From Lentzea sp. NBRC 102530 (GTDB lineage Bacteria > Actinomycetota > Actinomycetes > Mycobacteriales > Pseudonocardiaceae), in the NCBI RefSeq assembly GCF_030269365.1, contig NZ_BSTF01000007.1:124001-188000 (forward strand): DNA of 64,000 nucleotides, read 5' to 3'. Below, piece by piece: positions 17,701-26,435 of this stretch (its first letter is position 1; each line of letters starts with the position of its first letter). The notes below the pieces were generated by a model. It ran no database searches, was not told the DNA's origin, and worked only from the letters and a program-made list of their open reading frames with translations. Position numbers and translations under genes: made by a program.

Positions 17701-18131
17701 GCTTCGACGACATGACCCGACGTGTCGCGGCCGACCTGGACGCGCGGTACGCCGACTACGACCTGGCCGCAGCGCGTGCGCGGCTCGAAGACGGTGTCCT
17801 GCGGGAAGCGACCCAGCCGTCGGCCTTCGGTCCGGTGGACACGCCGGGCGGTGACTGGCGTCTGCAGGCCGCCTGCCGCGACGAGTCAGCGGATCACCTG
17901 CACGCCCGCGGCGCGGAACAACGCAAGGCGAAGCTGCTGTGCCTGACGTGTCCGGTGCGGACGGACTGCCTGGTCGAGGCGCTGGACAACCGCATCGGCT
18001 TCGGTGTGTGGGGTGGCATGACCGAACGAGAACGCCGCGCACTGCTGCGCCGCAGGCCCGACGTCGTGTCGTGGCGCGAACTGCTGGAACCGGATCGGGC
18101 GTGGGAGTACTACGTCGTGGAGATCAGCTGA
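17697..18131 (+). CDS. WhiB-like Fe-S transcription regulator
   Basis: 144 aa. The WhiB cluster signature is present: a Cys in QAACRDE, then after 23 residues the CLTCPVRTDC group (C-x23-C-x2-C-x5-C), followed by the GVWGG turn and a basic C-terminus (RERRALLRRRP). The ~55-residue N-terminal extension (DLDARYADYDLAAARARLED) is longer than usual. It is translationally coupled to the ECF sigma gene by ATGA. WhiB proteins bind a [4Fe-4S] cluster and contact sigma region 4, so an ECF neighbour is suggestive. Confidence 0.9.
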   Translation: MSFDDMTRRVAADLDARYADYDLAAARARLEDGVLREATQPSAFGPVDTPGGDWRLQAACRDESADHLHARGAEQRKAKLLCLTCPVRTDCLVEALDNRIGFGVWGGMTERERRALLRRRPDVVSWRELLEPDRAWEYYVVEIS

Positions 18132-18385
18132 TGACGACGTCCCGGAACACCTCACCGCACGGCCTGATCGGCTACGTGGTCGCCGACGACGCGCGCACCC
18201 GCAACGCCGTGGCGCTGCTGCGCTGGGTGCTGGGCGGAGCCGTGCTGGTGGCCGTCGTCGTGGCGGCGGGCTTGGTGGTGCTGGCGACCCACGCGCCCAG
18301 CACCGCCTGGGTCTGCGGTGGCGTGTCCGCGATCGCCGCCGGAGGCGCAGCCGCACGTGTCCGCCGCCGCCGCCGCCGTCGCTAG
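18131..18385 (+). CDS. Small membrane protein
   Basis: 84 aa. ATG 18131 shares one base with the whiB stop. Two hydrophobic helices (residues about 30-52 and 58-75) are followed by a terminal run of arginines. There is no cysteine motif. The N-terminal 25 residues are polar. Coupling to the sigma and WhiB genes suggests a role in the same pathway, perhaps as membrane anchor, but this is only inferred. Confidence 0.72.
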   Translation: MTTSRNTSPHGLIGYVVADDARTRNAVALLRWVLGGAVLVAVVVAAGLVVLATHAPSTAWVCGGVSAIAAGGAAARVRRRRRRR

Positions 18386-18429
18386 CCCCCGCCCGAGGTG
18401 CGCAGACCGAACGAGTCGGGGACGAGCCG

Positions 18430-19401
18430 TCACGGGTGCAGGCCCGGTCCCGGTTCCGGGGTGGGCGCGATCGGCGTGGGGCTCAGGCTGGTGGCGTCCT
18501 CCCCCTCCTCCAGGAGCGTGTCGGCGGCGCCGACCACGAGCACGTCCGGCGTCCCGACCACCTCGGCGTCCTTGTCGGCGTAGTCGAAGCGGGCGAGAAC
18601 GCTGCGCATCGCCTCGATGCGCGCCCGCTTCTTGTCGTTGCTCTTGACGACCGTCCACGGCGCGATCCGGGTGTCGGTGGCACGTAACATGGCCACTTTG
18701 GACTCCGTGTAGTCGTCCCAGCGGTCGAGCGACTTGATGTCGTTGGGGCTGAGCTTCCACTGCCGCACCGGGTCGATCTGGCGGATGACGAACCTGGTCC
18801 GCTGTTCGTTGCGGGACACCGAGAACCACAGCTTCACCAGCATGATCCCGTCCTCGACGAGCATCTGCTCGAACAGCGGCGCCTGCCGCATGAACCGCTC
18901 GTACTCCTCGTCCGTGCAGTAGCCCATGACGTGCTCGACGCCGGCGCGGTTGTACCAGGAACGGTCGAACAGCACGATCTCCCCCGCCGTCGGCAGCTCG
19001 CGGACGTAGCGCTGGAAGTACCACTCGCCACGTTCCCGCTCGCTCGGCTTGCCGAGGGCGACGGTCCGCGCGCCCCGCGGATCGAGGTGTTCGGTGAACC
19101 GCTTGATGGTGCCGCCCTTGCCGGCGGCGTCGCGCCCCTCGAAGAGGATCACGAGCCGCTGCCCGGTGTCGGCCACCCAGTACTGAAGCTTGAGCAGCTC
19201 GATCTGCAGCAACCGCTTGAGGCGGTCGTAGTCCGGCCGGGGCATCCGTTCGGAGTAGGGGTAGTTCTCCCGCCAGGTGTTCACCGGGGAACCGTTGGCG
19301 TCCAACAGGATCGGCTGGTCCGCGTCGGAGAAGTCGGCTGTGTACCCCTCGACGAGGAGGTCACCGGAGGCAAGGGTCAGGTCGGTCACGGAATCGTACA
19401 T
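18430..19401 (-). CDS. ppk2: Polyphosphate kinase 2
   Basis: 323 aa. Walker A GRDAAGKGG at residues 89-97, the lid-region ERGEWYFQRYVRELP, Walker B with VLFDRSWYNRAGVE and the C-terminal LDRWDDYTESKVAML are all characteristic of PPK2. The enzyme transfers phosphate between polyphosphate and nucleoside di- or monophosphates. An N-terminal ~80-residue extension precedes the kinase core, as usual in the family. ATG 19401 faces the divergent ole-like operon across 133 bp. Its relation to the neighbouring biosynthetic genes is probably incidental. Confidence 0.95.
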   Translation of the reverse strand: MYDSVTDLTLASGDLLVEGYTADFSDADQPILLDANGSPVNTWRENYPYSERMPRPDYDRLKRLLQIELLKLQYWVADTGQRLVILFEGRDAAGKGGTIKRFTEHLDPRGARTVALGKPSERERGEWYFQRYVRELPTAGEIVLFDRSWYNRAGVEHVMGYCTDEEYERFMRQAPLFEQMLVEDGIMLVKLWFSVSRNEQRTRFVIRQIDPVRQWKLSPNDIKSLDRWDDYTESKVAMLRATDTRIAPWTVVKSNDKKRARIEAMRSVLARFDYADKDAEVVGTPDVLVVGAADTLLEEGEDATSLSPTPIAPTPEPGPGLHP

Positions 19402-19507
19402 ACCCGACGTAACCGCACCGCAATCGTGAGTGCGTCAACGCGGGCGTCCGCCGGGTCGATCGCCGATCATCCGAGTAGATCTACCGACGTCCCGCCGGGC
19501 CGGCGCA

Positions 19508-19513
19508 TATAGC
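19508..19513 (+). promoter_or_regulatory. Possible -10 element of the ole-like operon
   Basis: TATAGC lies 22 bp before the GTG start of the first gene and just before its GGAGG site. No convincing -35 hexamer was found 16-18 bp upstream. Weak call based on position and A/T content in a G/C-rich stretch. Confidence 0.3.
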
Positions 19514-19534
19514 GTGCACGCAGGAGGTGCGGGA

Positions 19535-20521
19535 GTGGGTACACGTTTGGCCGGCGCAGCCGTGCATCTGCCCGAGGAGCGGCTGAGCACGCAAGAGGTG
19601 GAACGACGTTTGGGGCCGTTCACGCCGCCGCCCGGGCTCATCGGCCGGTTGACCGGTATCAGGTCACGGCACGTGATGCGCGATGACGAGCAGGCGTCCG
19701 ACCTGGCGGTGGCGGCTGCGCGCAAGCTGCTGGCGGACACCGGGACCGAGCCGGCGGACGTCGACCTGCTCCTGTTCGCCTCCGCCAGCCAGGACATGGT
19801 GGAGCCGGCGACGGCGCACATCGTGGCGGCGAAGCTCGAGCTGCGCTGTCCCGTGATGGACGTCAAGAACGCGTGCAACAGCGTGCTCAACGCGATCGAG
19901 GTCGCGGACGCCCTGATCTCGACGGGGCGTTACCGCACCGTGCTGATCGCGAGCGGCGAGTCACCGTCGCGGGCCGTGCGCTGGAACGTGGCGGACGCGG
20001 CCCAGTTCCGGCGCGCCTTCCCCGGCTACACGCTGTCGGACGCGGGGGCGGCCGTGCTGCTCACCGCCGGTGACGCCGGTGTGCTGGGCAGTGCGTTCAC
20101 CGCGGATTCGACGTGGTGGGACGTCGGCACCCTCCCCGCCGGTGGATCCCGGCATCCGCGGGATCCGGAGTTCACCTACTTCGACATGGACGGCCCGCGG
20201 CTCAAGGACGCGTTCCTGCACCTGGGCCGCGACGTCCTCGACGACACCCTGCGCGGGCTCGACCTGACGTGGGACGACTTCGCGGTGGCGTGCGTGCACC
20301 AGGTGTCGTTGCCCTACCTGGACATCTTCGCCGACCGGGCGGGCGTGCCGCGCGACAAGCTGGTGGTGACGCTGGCCGAGCACGGCAACGTGGCGTCCGC
20401 GAGCCTGCCCCTGCAGCTGGTCACCGCGCAGCGCATGGGCCGGTGCGGTCCCGGCGACCTCGTCGCGCTGGTGGGCCTGGCCGGTGGCGTGAGCCTCGGG
20501 ATCGTGGTGGTGCGGCTGTGA
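19535..20521 (+). CDS. OleA/FabH-like thiolase-fold condensing enzyme
   Basis: 328 aa from GTG 19535 (AGGAGG upstream). The thiolase triad is intact: Cys114 in VKNACNSV, His255 in CVHQVSLP and Asn285 in EHGNVASAS. Length and motifs fit KAS III/OleA-type enzymes. In ole systems OleA joins two acyl-CoAs by non-decarboxylative Claisen condensation to a 2-alkyl-3-ketoacid. A FabH-type decarboxylative reaction cannot be excluded from sequence alone. Assignment to OleA rests mainly on the presence of OleC- and OleD-like genes in the same overlapping operon. It overlaps the next gene by GTGA. Confidence 0.85.
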   Translation: MGTRLAGAAVHLPEERLSTQEVERRLGPFTPPPGLIGRLTGIRSRHVMRDDEQASDLAVAAARKLLADTGTEPADVDLLLFASASQDMVEPATAHIVAAKLELRCPVMDVKNACNSVLNAIEVADALISTGRYRTVLIASGESPSRAVRWNVADAAQFRRAFPGYTLSDAGAAVLLTAGDAGVLGSAFTADSTWWDVGTLPAGGSRHPRDPEFTYFDMDGPRLKDAFLHLGRDVLDDTLRGLDLTWDDFAVACVHQVSLPYLDIFADRAGVPRDKLVVTLAEHGNVASASLPLQLVTAQRMGRCGPGDLVALVGLAGGVSLGIVVVRL

Positions 20522-21267
20522 GCCTGTGGGTGGTCGTGCCGGCCTACAACGAGGAACGCTCCATCGTCGCGACGCTGAGAGCCCTTGCGGCGCAGGAGGA
20601 CCTGGACTTCAGACTGGTCGTGGTGGACAACGGCTCGACCGATTCCACAGTGGACCTGGTGCGGCGTTTTCACGACGAGAACCCAGAACTGCGGCTGGAG
20701 GTCGTGCACGAGCCGCAGAAGGGCACCGGCGCGGCGGCGGACACCGGGATGCGCCACGCCATCGCACAGGGGGCGCGGTGGCTGGCCCGCACGGACGCCG
20801 ACTGCCTGCCGGCACCGGACTGGACGGCGCGGGTCAAGGCCGCGTTCGGCAGCGGACTCCGGCTGGTGTCGGGACAGCTCCTGCCCCGCACGGACGAAGG
20901 GGTGAGGGCGGTCACGCGGTGGGTGCTCGTCGCCGCCGTCGAGGTCGCGTCGGCGTTCGGCAAGGTGCGCTCCGGCAACCGGGATCCCCGCTACCTGGGG
21001 CCGTACGTGATGACGCCCGGCTGCAACATGGCGATCACGGCCGAGTTGTACGTGCTCGCCGGCGGGTTCCCGCGGTCGAAGATCGAGGACCTGCACGAGG
21101 ACCGCGCCCTCGTCAACGCCGTCCGCCTGCACACCACGGCGTACGGGCGGCGGCGGGACGTGGTCGTCCACGGCTCGTCGCGGCGGGCGCAGGCTTGGGG
21201 GTTGCGCAGGACGCTCGCCTGGTACGCCGACCACCGCTACCGGCCGGACGTCGTGGACATCCGATGA
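20518..21267 (+). CDS. GT2-family glycosyltransferase
   Basis: 249 aa. GT-A fold motifs: VVPAYNEERSIVATLRAL at the start, VVDNGSTDSTVDLV, and a metal-binding ARTDADCLP motif. A later GCNMAITAELYVLAGGFP segment matches the acceptor side of GT2 enzymes. No long transmembrane segment is present. Both ends overlap neighbours by four bases, so its translation is coupled to the OleA-like and P450 genes. It may add a sugar or polyol to the lipid product; the donor is unknown. Confidence 0.88.
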   Translation: MSLWVVVPAYNEERSIVATLRALAAQEDLDFRLVVVDNGSTDSTVDLVRRFHDENPELRLEVVHEPQKGTGAAADTGMRHAIAQGARWLARTDADCLPAPDWTARVKAAFGSGLRLVSGQLLPRTDEGVRAVTRWVLVAAVEVASAFGKVRSGNRDPRYLGPYVMTPGCNMAITAELYVLAGGFPRSKIEDLHEDRALVNAVRLHTTAYGRRRDVVVHGSSRRAQAWGLRRTLAWYADHRYRPDVVDIR

Positions 21268-22400
21268 ACTGGGAGTCGAGGCTCCAGCTGGCCGCGCACC
21301 CGGCCGCCTATCCCTTGGTCCGTGCCGTCGGCCGCATCGCGCCGGTGGTCCGGGTGCCGCGGGTGGGGGTCGTGGTCAGCGACGCCGCGCTCGCGAAGGA
21401 AGTGCTCAACGACCCGGCGCACTTCACCAAGACCGGCCCCGGCTCGCCGGCGGACCTGTGGACGCCCGTCGTGGGACCGACCGTGTTGCTGAACATGGAA
21501 GGCGCGGCGCACGGCGAACTCCGGCGCAAGCTGTCCGGGCTGTTCACCCCGCGCAGCGTGGCCGACCTGTGCGGGGCGGTCCTCGACGCACCCGTGCAGG
21601 AGTTGCGGAACGATCTGCGAGCCGGCCGTCCGGTCGACCTGGTGGCCGTCGTGCGGCGGCTGGTCGGTGCGGTGATCTGCGAACTGGTCGGGCTGAACGC
21701 GTCCGAGGCGGTGGCGGCGCACGTCGCGGGAACCGCGATCACGTCGGCGATCCGGCTGGGCCGCCGGTCGCTGACACCCGCGCAGGTGCTGCGGTGCCGG
21801 CAGTCGCTGGGCGTGCTCACCAGGCCTGCCGCGCGGGCGTGGGCCGACGGCGACCCGGCGACCGTGCCGGGCCGGATGCGGCAGCTCGGCCTGACCGAGG
21901 AGGAGGCGCTCGGCGCGGTGGCGGCGTTCGTGCTCACGGGGACCGAGACGTTGGTGTCGTACATCCCGCGCCTGGTGGCGTTGCTGCACGACTTCGGCTG
22001 GCTCGACCGGCTGGCCGCGGACAGGAGCCGGGTCGACGACGCGATCGCCGAGGCGCTGCGGGTGACCGTGCCCTCGCCGGTGATGCTGCGCAGCGTCGCC
22101 GCGGACTCCCGGATCGGCGGGGTGCGGGTGCGGGCCGGTGACCGGGTCGTGATCGCGACGATCTCGGCGGCCAACGCCCTCGGGTCCTTCGATCCAGAAC
22201 GTGCGCACCCGCCGCAGATCAGGCAACTGTGGTTCGGCGCGGGACCGCACTTCTGCCTGGGCATGCCGCTGGCCCAGGCGGAGATCCGCGCGGTGCTCGG
22301 CGCCGTGCTCGACGCGGCACCCCTGTCCGTCGTGGACCGGAGCGCCGCGCGGCGGGTGCTGATCCCCTGTTACTCGAGACTGGTGGTGCGCCGTGGCTGA
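21264..22400 (+). CDS. Cytochrome P450
   Basis: 378 aa, a typical bacterial class I P450 length. The heme ligand is Cys331 in FGAGPHFCLGMPLA, the I-helix reads VLTGTETLV, and EALR supplies the ExxR motif. The N-terminus has no membrane anchor, so it is soluble and needs ferredoxin partners that are not encoded here. It overlaps the GT2 gene (ATGA) and the adenylating-enzyme gene (8 bp). Oxidative tailoring of an acyl chain or beta-lactone intermediate is the contextual inference. Confidence 0.93.
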   Translation: MNWESRLQLAAHPAAYPLVRAVGRIAPVVRVPRVGVVVSDAALAKEVLNDPAHFTKTGPGSPADLWTPVVGPTVLLNMEGAAHGELRRKLSGLFTPRSVADLCGAVLDAPVQELRNDLRAGRPVDLVAVVRRLVGAVICELVGLNASEAVAAHVAGTAITSAIRLGRRSLTPAQVLRCRQSLGVLTRPAARAWADGDPATVPGRMRQLGLTEEEALGAVAAFVLTGTETLVSYIPRLVALLHDFGWLDRLAADRSRVDDAIAEALRVTVPSPVMLRSVAADSRIGGVRVRAGDRVVIATISAANALGSFDPERAHPPQIRQLWFGAGPHFCLGMPLAQAEIRAVLGAVLDAAPLSVVDRSAARRVLIPCYSRLVVRRG

Positions 22401-23895
22401 CGACCTGCTGATCGGGGTGTTGAACGCGGCCGGGCGCCACAGTCGGCGCCCCGCGCTGACCGACGGACGGGGAAGGACGACGACCTACGCCGAGCTGGCC
22501 GACCGCGTGCTCAGCACGGCGCACCGGTTGCGTTCCAGGGGTTTCACGCCTGGCAGCCGGATGCTGTTCTCGGTGCGGCCGGGGCCCGACGCGATCGTCC
22601 TGGCCCTCGGCACCGTCGCGGCCGGTGGCACGGTGGTGTTCGTCGACCCCGGCGGCGGGCAGGAGCTCTTCACGAGGCGCACCGAACTGGCGGGACCGGC
22701 GTGGGTGGCGGCCGAGTCCCTGCTGTACGCGGCGAGCGCACCCGGCCCGGTGCGCGCCCTGGCCCGTCGCAGGGGCGTGCTGCTGCCGGACTACACCGCC
22801 CTGCCGGTGCGGTACGTCAGATCCGGGCCCTGGCTGCCCGGTGTGCCGCTGCGCTCGGTGTCCACCCGGACGCTCGCGAAACCGGTCGCCGCCGCGCCGC
22901 TGCCCGACCCCGCACCGGACCAGGACGCCGTGGTCGTGTTCACCTCGGGCACCACGGCCGAGCCGAAAGCCGTCGTGCACACCAGGGGTTCGCTCGCGGC
23001 CGCGCTCACCGTGCTGGCGACGCGGTGCGAGCTGGACGAGGACTCCCGGGTGCACACCGACCAGATGATGCTGGGGCTGCCCGCGCTCATCGCGGGCGCG
23101 CACTGGTCCATGCCGCCCTACGGGTTCGCGCCCGCCGCCGAGCCCGCCGCGCTGGCAGCCGGCCTGGAGGGTGCGACCCACACCTTCCTGGTGCCCTCGG
23201 ACCTGGCCGCGATCCTCGACAGCGGGGTCGCGCTGCCGCGGTCGCTGCGCCAGGTGCTGCTGGGTTCCGCACCGGTCCTGCCGCCGCTGCTGCGCCGTGC
23301 CCGGGCCGCGCTGCCGGGGGTCGAACTGCTCGCCGTGTACGGCATGACCGAGATCCTCCCGGTGGCGATCGCGACCGCCGAGGAGAAGCTCGCGCACGAC
23401 GGCGACCTCCTCGGCCGGCCGCTGCCCGGCGTGCGGGCACGCGTCGCCGAGGACGGGGAGCTGATGGTGTCCGGACCCAACATGTGCCGCGGCTACCTGG
23501 GATCGCCACCGATGACCGAGCACGCCACCGGCGACCTGGCTCGGCTGGACGGAGACCTGGTCGTGCTCACCGGCCGGAAGAAGGACATGATCCTGCGCGG
23601 GGGGACCAACGTGTACCCCGGCCTGTACGAACCGGCCATCAGCCGCCTGCCGGGAGTCGCGGCGGCCGTCCTGGTCGGCGTACCGGACGAGATCGGCGAC
23701 GAGCGGATCGTGCTGGTGCTCGTGCCCGCCGCCGACGCCGGCCCCGACCTGGCCGCGCGGGTCCGAGCCGCGCTGCCGGACCTCATCGACGTCTACGCGG
23801 TGCCCGACGAGGTCGTGGTCCTGCCGGAGCTGCCGCTGTCGGGCCGCACCAGGAAGATCGACCGCTCCGCTCTCCGCGCGGGGCTGGCTCGCTGA
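22393..23895 (+). CDS. OleC-like AMP-dependent synthetase
   Basis: 500 aa acyl-adenylating (ANL) enzyme. The P-loop is VVFTSGTTAEPKAVVHT (about residues 180-196), the A5 core is LLAVYGMTEILPV, the hinge region is LVVLTGRKKDMILRGG, and the C-terminal catalytic-lysine motif is PLSGRTRKIDR. In ole pathways OleC activates a 3-hydroxyacid and closes a beta-lactone. An ordinary acyl-CoA ligase or fatty-acyl-AMP ligase is the alternative. Neighbouring OleA- and OleD-like genes favour the beta-lactone synthetase reading. GTG 22393 lies inside the P450 gene's end. Confidence 0.85.
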   Translation: MADDLLIGVLNAAGRHSRRPALTDGRGRTTTYAELADRVLSTAHRLRSRGFTPGSRMLFSVRPGPDAIVLALGTVAAGGTVVFVDPGGGQELFTRRTELAGPAWVAAESLLYAASAPGPVRALARRRGVLLPDYTALPVRYVRSGPWLPGVPLRSVSTRTLAKPVAAAPLPDPAPDQDAVVVFTSGTTAEPKAVVHTRGSLAAALTVLATRCELDEDSRVHTDQMMLGLPALIAGAHWSMPPYGFAPAAEPAALAAGLEGATHTFLVPSDLAAILDSGVALPRSLRQVLLGSAPVLPPLLRRARAALPGVELLAVYGMTEILPVAIATAEEKLAHDGDLLGRPLPGVRARVAEDGELMVSGPNMCRGYLGSPPMTEHATGDLARLDGDLVVLTGRKKDMILRGGTNVYPGLYEPAISRLPGVAAAVLVGVPDEIGDERIVLVLVPAADAGPDLAARVRAALPDLIDVYAVPDEVVVLPELPLSGRTRKIDRSALRAGLAR

Positions 23896-24776
23896 TGCGG
23901 CTGGCCGTGACGGGGGCGACCGGTTTCGTGGGCGGGGCGGTGTGCCGTGCCGCCGAGGCACGCGGTTGGCAGGTGCACGCCTACGGGTCACGGTCGTGGG
24001 ACATCACGGCGGGCCCCTTGGACGACCCGCCGGTCGTCGACGCCGTGGTGCACTGCGCCGCAGCCGTGACCGACTGGGGTTCCGGTGCGCGGATCCGGCG
24101 GGTGAACGTCGCCGGTACGCGCAACGTCCTGGAGACCTTCCCCGGCGCCCGGTTCGTGCACATGTCGTCGGCGAGCGTCTACGACCCGTTCAGGCCGACC
24201 GTCTCGGCGTCCGAGTCCGCTGCCCCGGTGAGTCGCTACCTCACCGCTTACGGTGCGACGAAGGCCGAGGCGGAAGGGGTGGTGCTGACGCGTCCGGACG
24301 GTGTCGTCCTCCGCCCCCACGCCGTTTACGGCCCGGGCGACCCGACCCTGCTCCCCAGGGTCCTGAGCGCGATCCGGGGCCGGACCTTGTTCCTCGTGGG
24401 CGACGGGCAGGCGCTGCAGTCGCTCACGTCGATCGACAACCTCGCCCAGGCCGCTCTGCTGGCCTGCACCGGCCCGCCCGGCGTCTACAACGTGGCGGAC
24501 TCCTCGCCGGTCGTGCTGGAAAGCGCGCTGCGGGACCTGATGCGGGAACGGGGTCTGGACGTCCGGATCCGCCACCTGCCCCTGCGGCTCGCCCGGTCCC
24601 TGGCGGCGGTGGCCGAGCCCGTGTGGCGGCTGGCGGGCCGCGCCGAGCCTCCCCGTCTGACCAGGTACGCCATCAGCCACCTGGCGTTCGAACGCACCCT
24701 GGACATCACCGCCGCCCGCACGCACCTCGGTTACCGGCCCGCACCCACGTCCTTCGCCGGCTCCGCGGCGTGGTGA
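23895..24776 (+). CDS. OleD-like NAD(P)-dependent dehydrogenase/epimerase
   Basis: 293 aa extended SDR. The Rossmann motif is TGATGFVGG (residues 6-14). The catalytic residues appear as the SS of HMSSASVYD and Tyr119-x3-Lys123 in AYGATK. The remaining pattern (VDAVVHCAAAVTDWG, GDGQALQSLTSIDNLAQAAL) matches 3-beta-HSD-like OleD proteins. The likely reaction is reduction of the 2-alkyl-3-ketoacid to the 3-hydroxyacid. The ATG shares one base with the preceding stop, completing a five-gene overlapping operon. Confidence 0.85.
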   Translation: MRLAVTGATGFVGGAVCRAAEARGWQVHAYGSRSWDITAGPLDDPPVVDAVVHCAAAVTDWGSGARIRRVNVAGTRNVLETFPGARFVHMSSASVYDPFRPTVSASESAAPVSRYLTAYGATKAEAEGVVLTRPDGVVLRPHAVYGPGDPTLLPRVLSAIRGRTLFLVGDGQALQSLTSIDNLAQAALLACTGPPGVYNVADSSPVVLESALRDLMRERGLDVRIRHLPLRLARSLAAVAEPVWRLAGRAEPPRLTRYAISHLAFERTLDITAARTHLGYRPAPTSFAGSAAW

Positions 24777-24911
24777 GCAGAAGACCTCCGGCGGGAGGCC
24801 GACTCATCATGCACGCCCCGTTGTGCCGGGCGACCATGGACTGACGACGGGAGGAGGCCGAGGTGCACCTGGTCCACAGCGCTGTCCCGGTGAACGCCGC
24901 CGCGTCGCGTC

Positions 24912-26213
24912 TCAGACCCGGCCGAGCACGTCGAGCAGACGCGCGGCGCCCCGGTCCGGTCCCGCGCTCCGCAGCGACCTCCTCAGTTCCGCGAACGGGT
25001 TCTGGTTCCGCAGCAGGGAGTTCAGCGCGTTCGCCACGTCCTCGGGTGTCGCGGCGTTCGGGTCCAGGCACACCCCCGCACCGGCGCGTTCCGCGTCGTG
25101 GGCGATGCAGAACTGATCGCTGGAGAACGGCAGGACCACGGCGGGCACCCCCGCCGACAGGCATTCGGTGAACGAGTTGTTGCCACCGTGGTGCACCATC
25201 GCGGCGACGTGCGGCAACAGAGCGCGTTGTGGCACAACAGGTTCCACGACCACCCGCGGGTTCTCCGCCAGGTCGGCCAGTTCGGCGACGCGGCCGCCCG
25301 CGGCGACCACCACCGTCAGGTCCGGGATCCGCAGTGCGCCGTCGACCACCCTGCGCAGGACGTCGTGCCTGGCGGACAGGAAGGTTCCCAGCGCCACCAG
25401 CAGAACCCGGCGGTCGCGCACGCGGCCGAGCCAGGTGTCGTCCAGCTCCTCGGGGGTGGTGCAGTGGCCGAGGAAGATCTGCCGCTGGTGTTCCGGCAAC
25501 GGCGGCAGCCAGGGCAGGTCCGGGTAGTTCACGACGGCGGCATGGGGTGAGGTGAGTGCGAAGGCCCTGCGCGGCACCGGACGCGTCGGCGCGAACTCGC
25601 GCAGGAAACGGGTGAACGCCACCGTGAAGGCGAGATCGGTCAGGCGCACTTCCGTGGCCAGCACCGCTTCTTCCGCCTGCGACGGGCGCACCGCGGACGG
25701 CCACGCCTGCGGCAGACCGAAGAACTGGTCGTCCCGGGAGACCAGGTAGGTCGGGTGTCCGGTCACAAAGGACACGAACGGCAGGTCGAGTGCGTGCAGC
25801 GCAAGCGTTGTGGCGTAGTCGATCTGGTCTACCACGTACCAGTCGGGCCGCACCTGCTCGTGCACCGCGGCGATGTCGCTGAGCACCGCGACCGGGGCGG
25901 CGAGGGGTTCGGCCCTGCGCCGCCGCGTCTGCGCGAGCAGTGTCGCGGCCGCGCCTTCTCCGGTCGCCTTCAGGAAGTCCGTGAGCTGCTGGGCCGAGCG
26001 CGCGTCCTGCTCGGTCCGTTCGGCGATGCCGCTGTTCGAGTCCCTGGTGGTTTTCAGCGCCGTGAAAGGGAGTTCCGGCGCGAGGTCGGCGAACTCCGAC
26101 CCGCAGGCGAAGGTCACCTCCCGTGCTCCCGCGGTGCTCAACGCCCTCGCGAAAACGGACATGGGCTGAGCGTGGGAGTGGAAGGGCGGACTGACGACGA
26201 CGAACCGCGGCAC
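24912..26213 (-). CDS. GT1/MGT-type glycosyltransferase
   Basis: 433 aa. N-terminus PRFVVVSPPFHSHAQPM is the acceptor-side start of macrolide/UDP-glucuronosyl-type GT1 enzymes. The donor-binding block includes AAMVHHGGNNSFTECLSAG and PFSSDQF (about residues 335-370). GTG 26213 is set by GAGGAGGACATCA. It runs opposite to and converges on the ole-like operon, with 135 bp between stops. A natural-product glycosylation role is plausible given the cluster next to it, but the acceptor is unknown. Confidence 0.9.
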   Translation of the reverse strand: MPRFVVVSPPFHSHAQPMSVFARALSTAGAREVTFACGSEFADLAPELPFTALKTTRDSNSGIAERTEQDARSAQQLTDFLKATGEGAAATLLAQTRRRRAEPLAAPVAVLSDIAAVHEQVRPDWYVVDQIDYATTLALHALDLPFVSFVTGHPTYLVSRDDQFFGLPQAWPSAVRPSQAEEAVLATEVRLTDLAFTVAFTRFLREFAPTRPVPRRAFALTSPHAAVVNYPDLPWLPPLPEHQRQIFLGHCTTPEELDDTWLGRVRDRRVLLVALGTFLSARHDVLRRVVDGALRIPDLTVVVAAGGRVAELADLAENPRVVVEPVVPQRALLPHVAAMVHHGGNNSFTECLSAGVPAVVLPFSSDQFCIAHDAERAGAGVCLDPNAATPEDVANALNSLLRNQNPFAELRRSLRSAGPDRGAARLLDVLGRV

Positions 26214-26435
26214 TGATGTCCTCCTCGTTGCTGTTGCTGAAAATTGTTCGATCCAGCCGCCGATCTGGTTCGAATGAAGGATGTGTGGACACATCCGGAA
26301 GTACAGCGCGAGCTGCGCGCACGACGAGTCCCGAACACACCGCCACCGCCGAGCCCTCGGATTCTGGTCGGCACGTTCCTGCGAGATCCGCGTCCGACGA
26401 CCTTTTCCTCGACGTGCGAACAGGTTCCGGCGACC

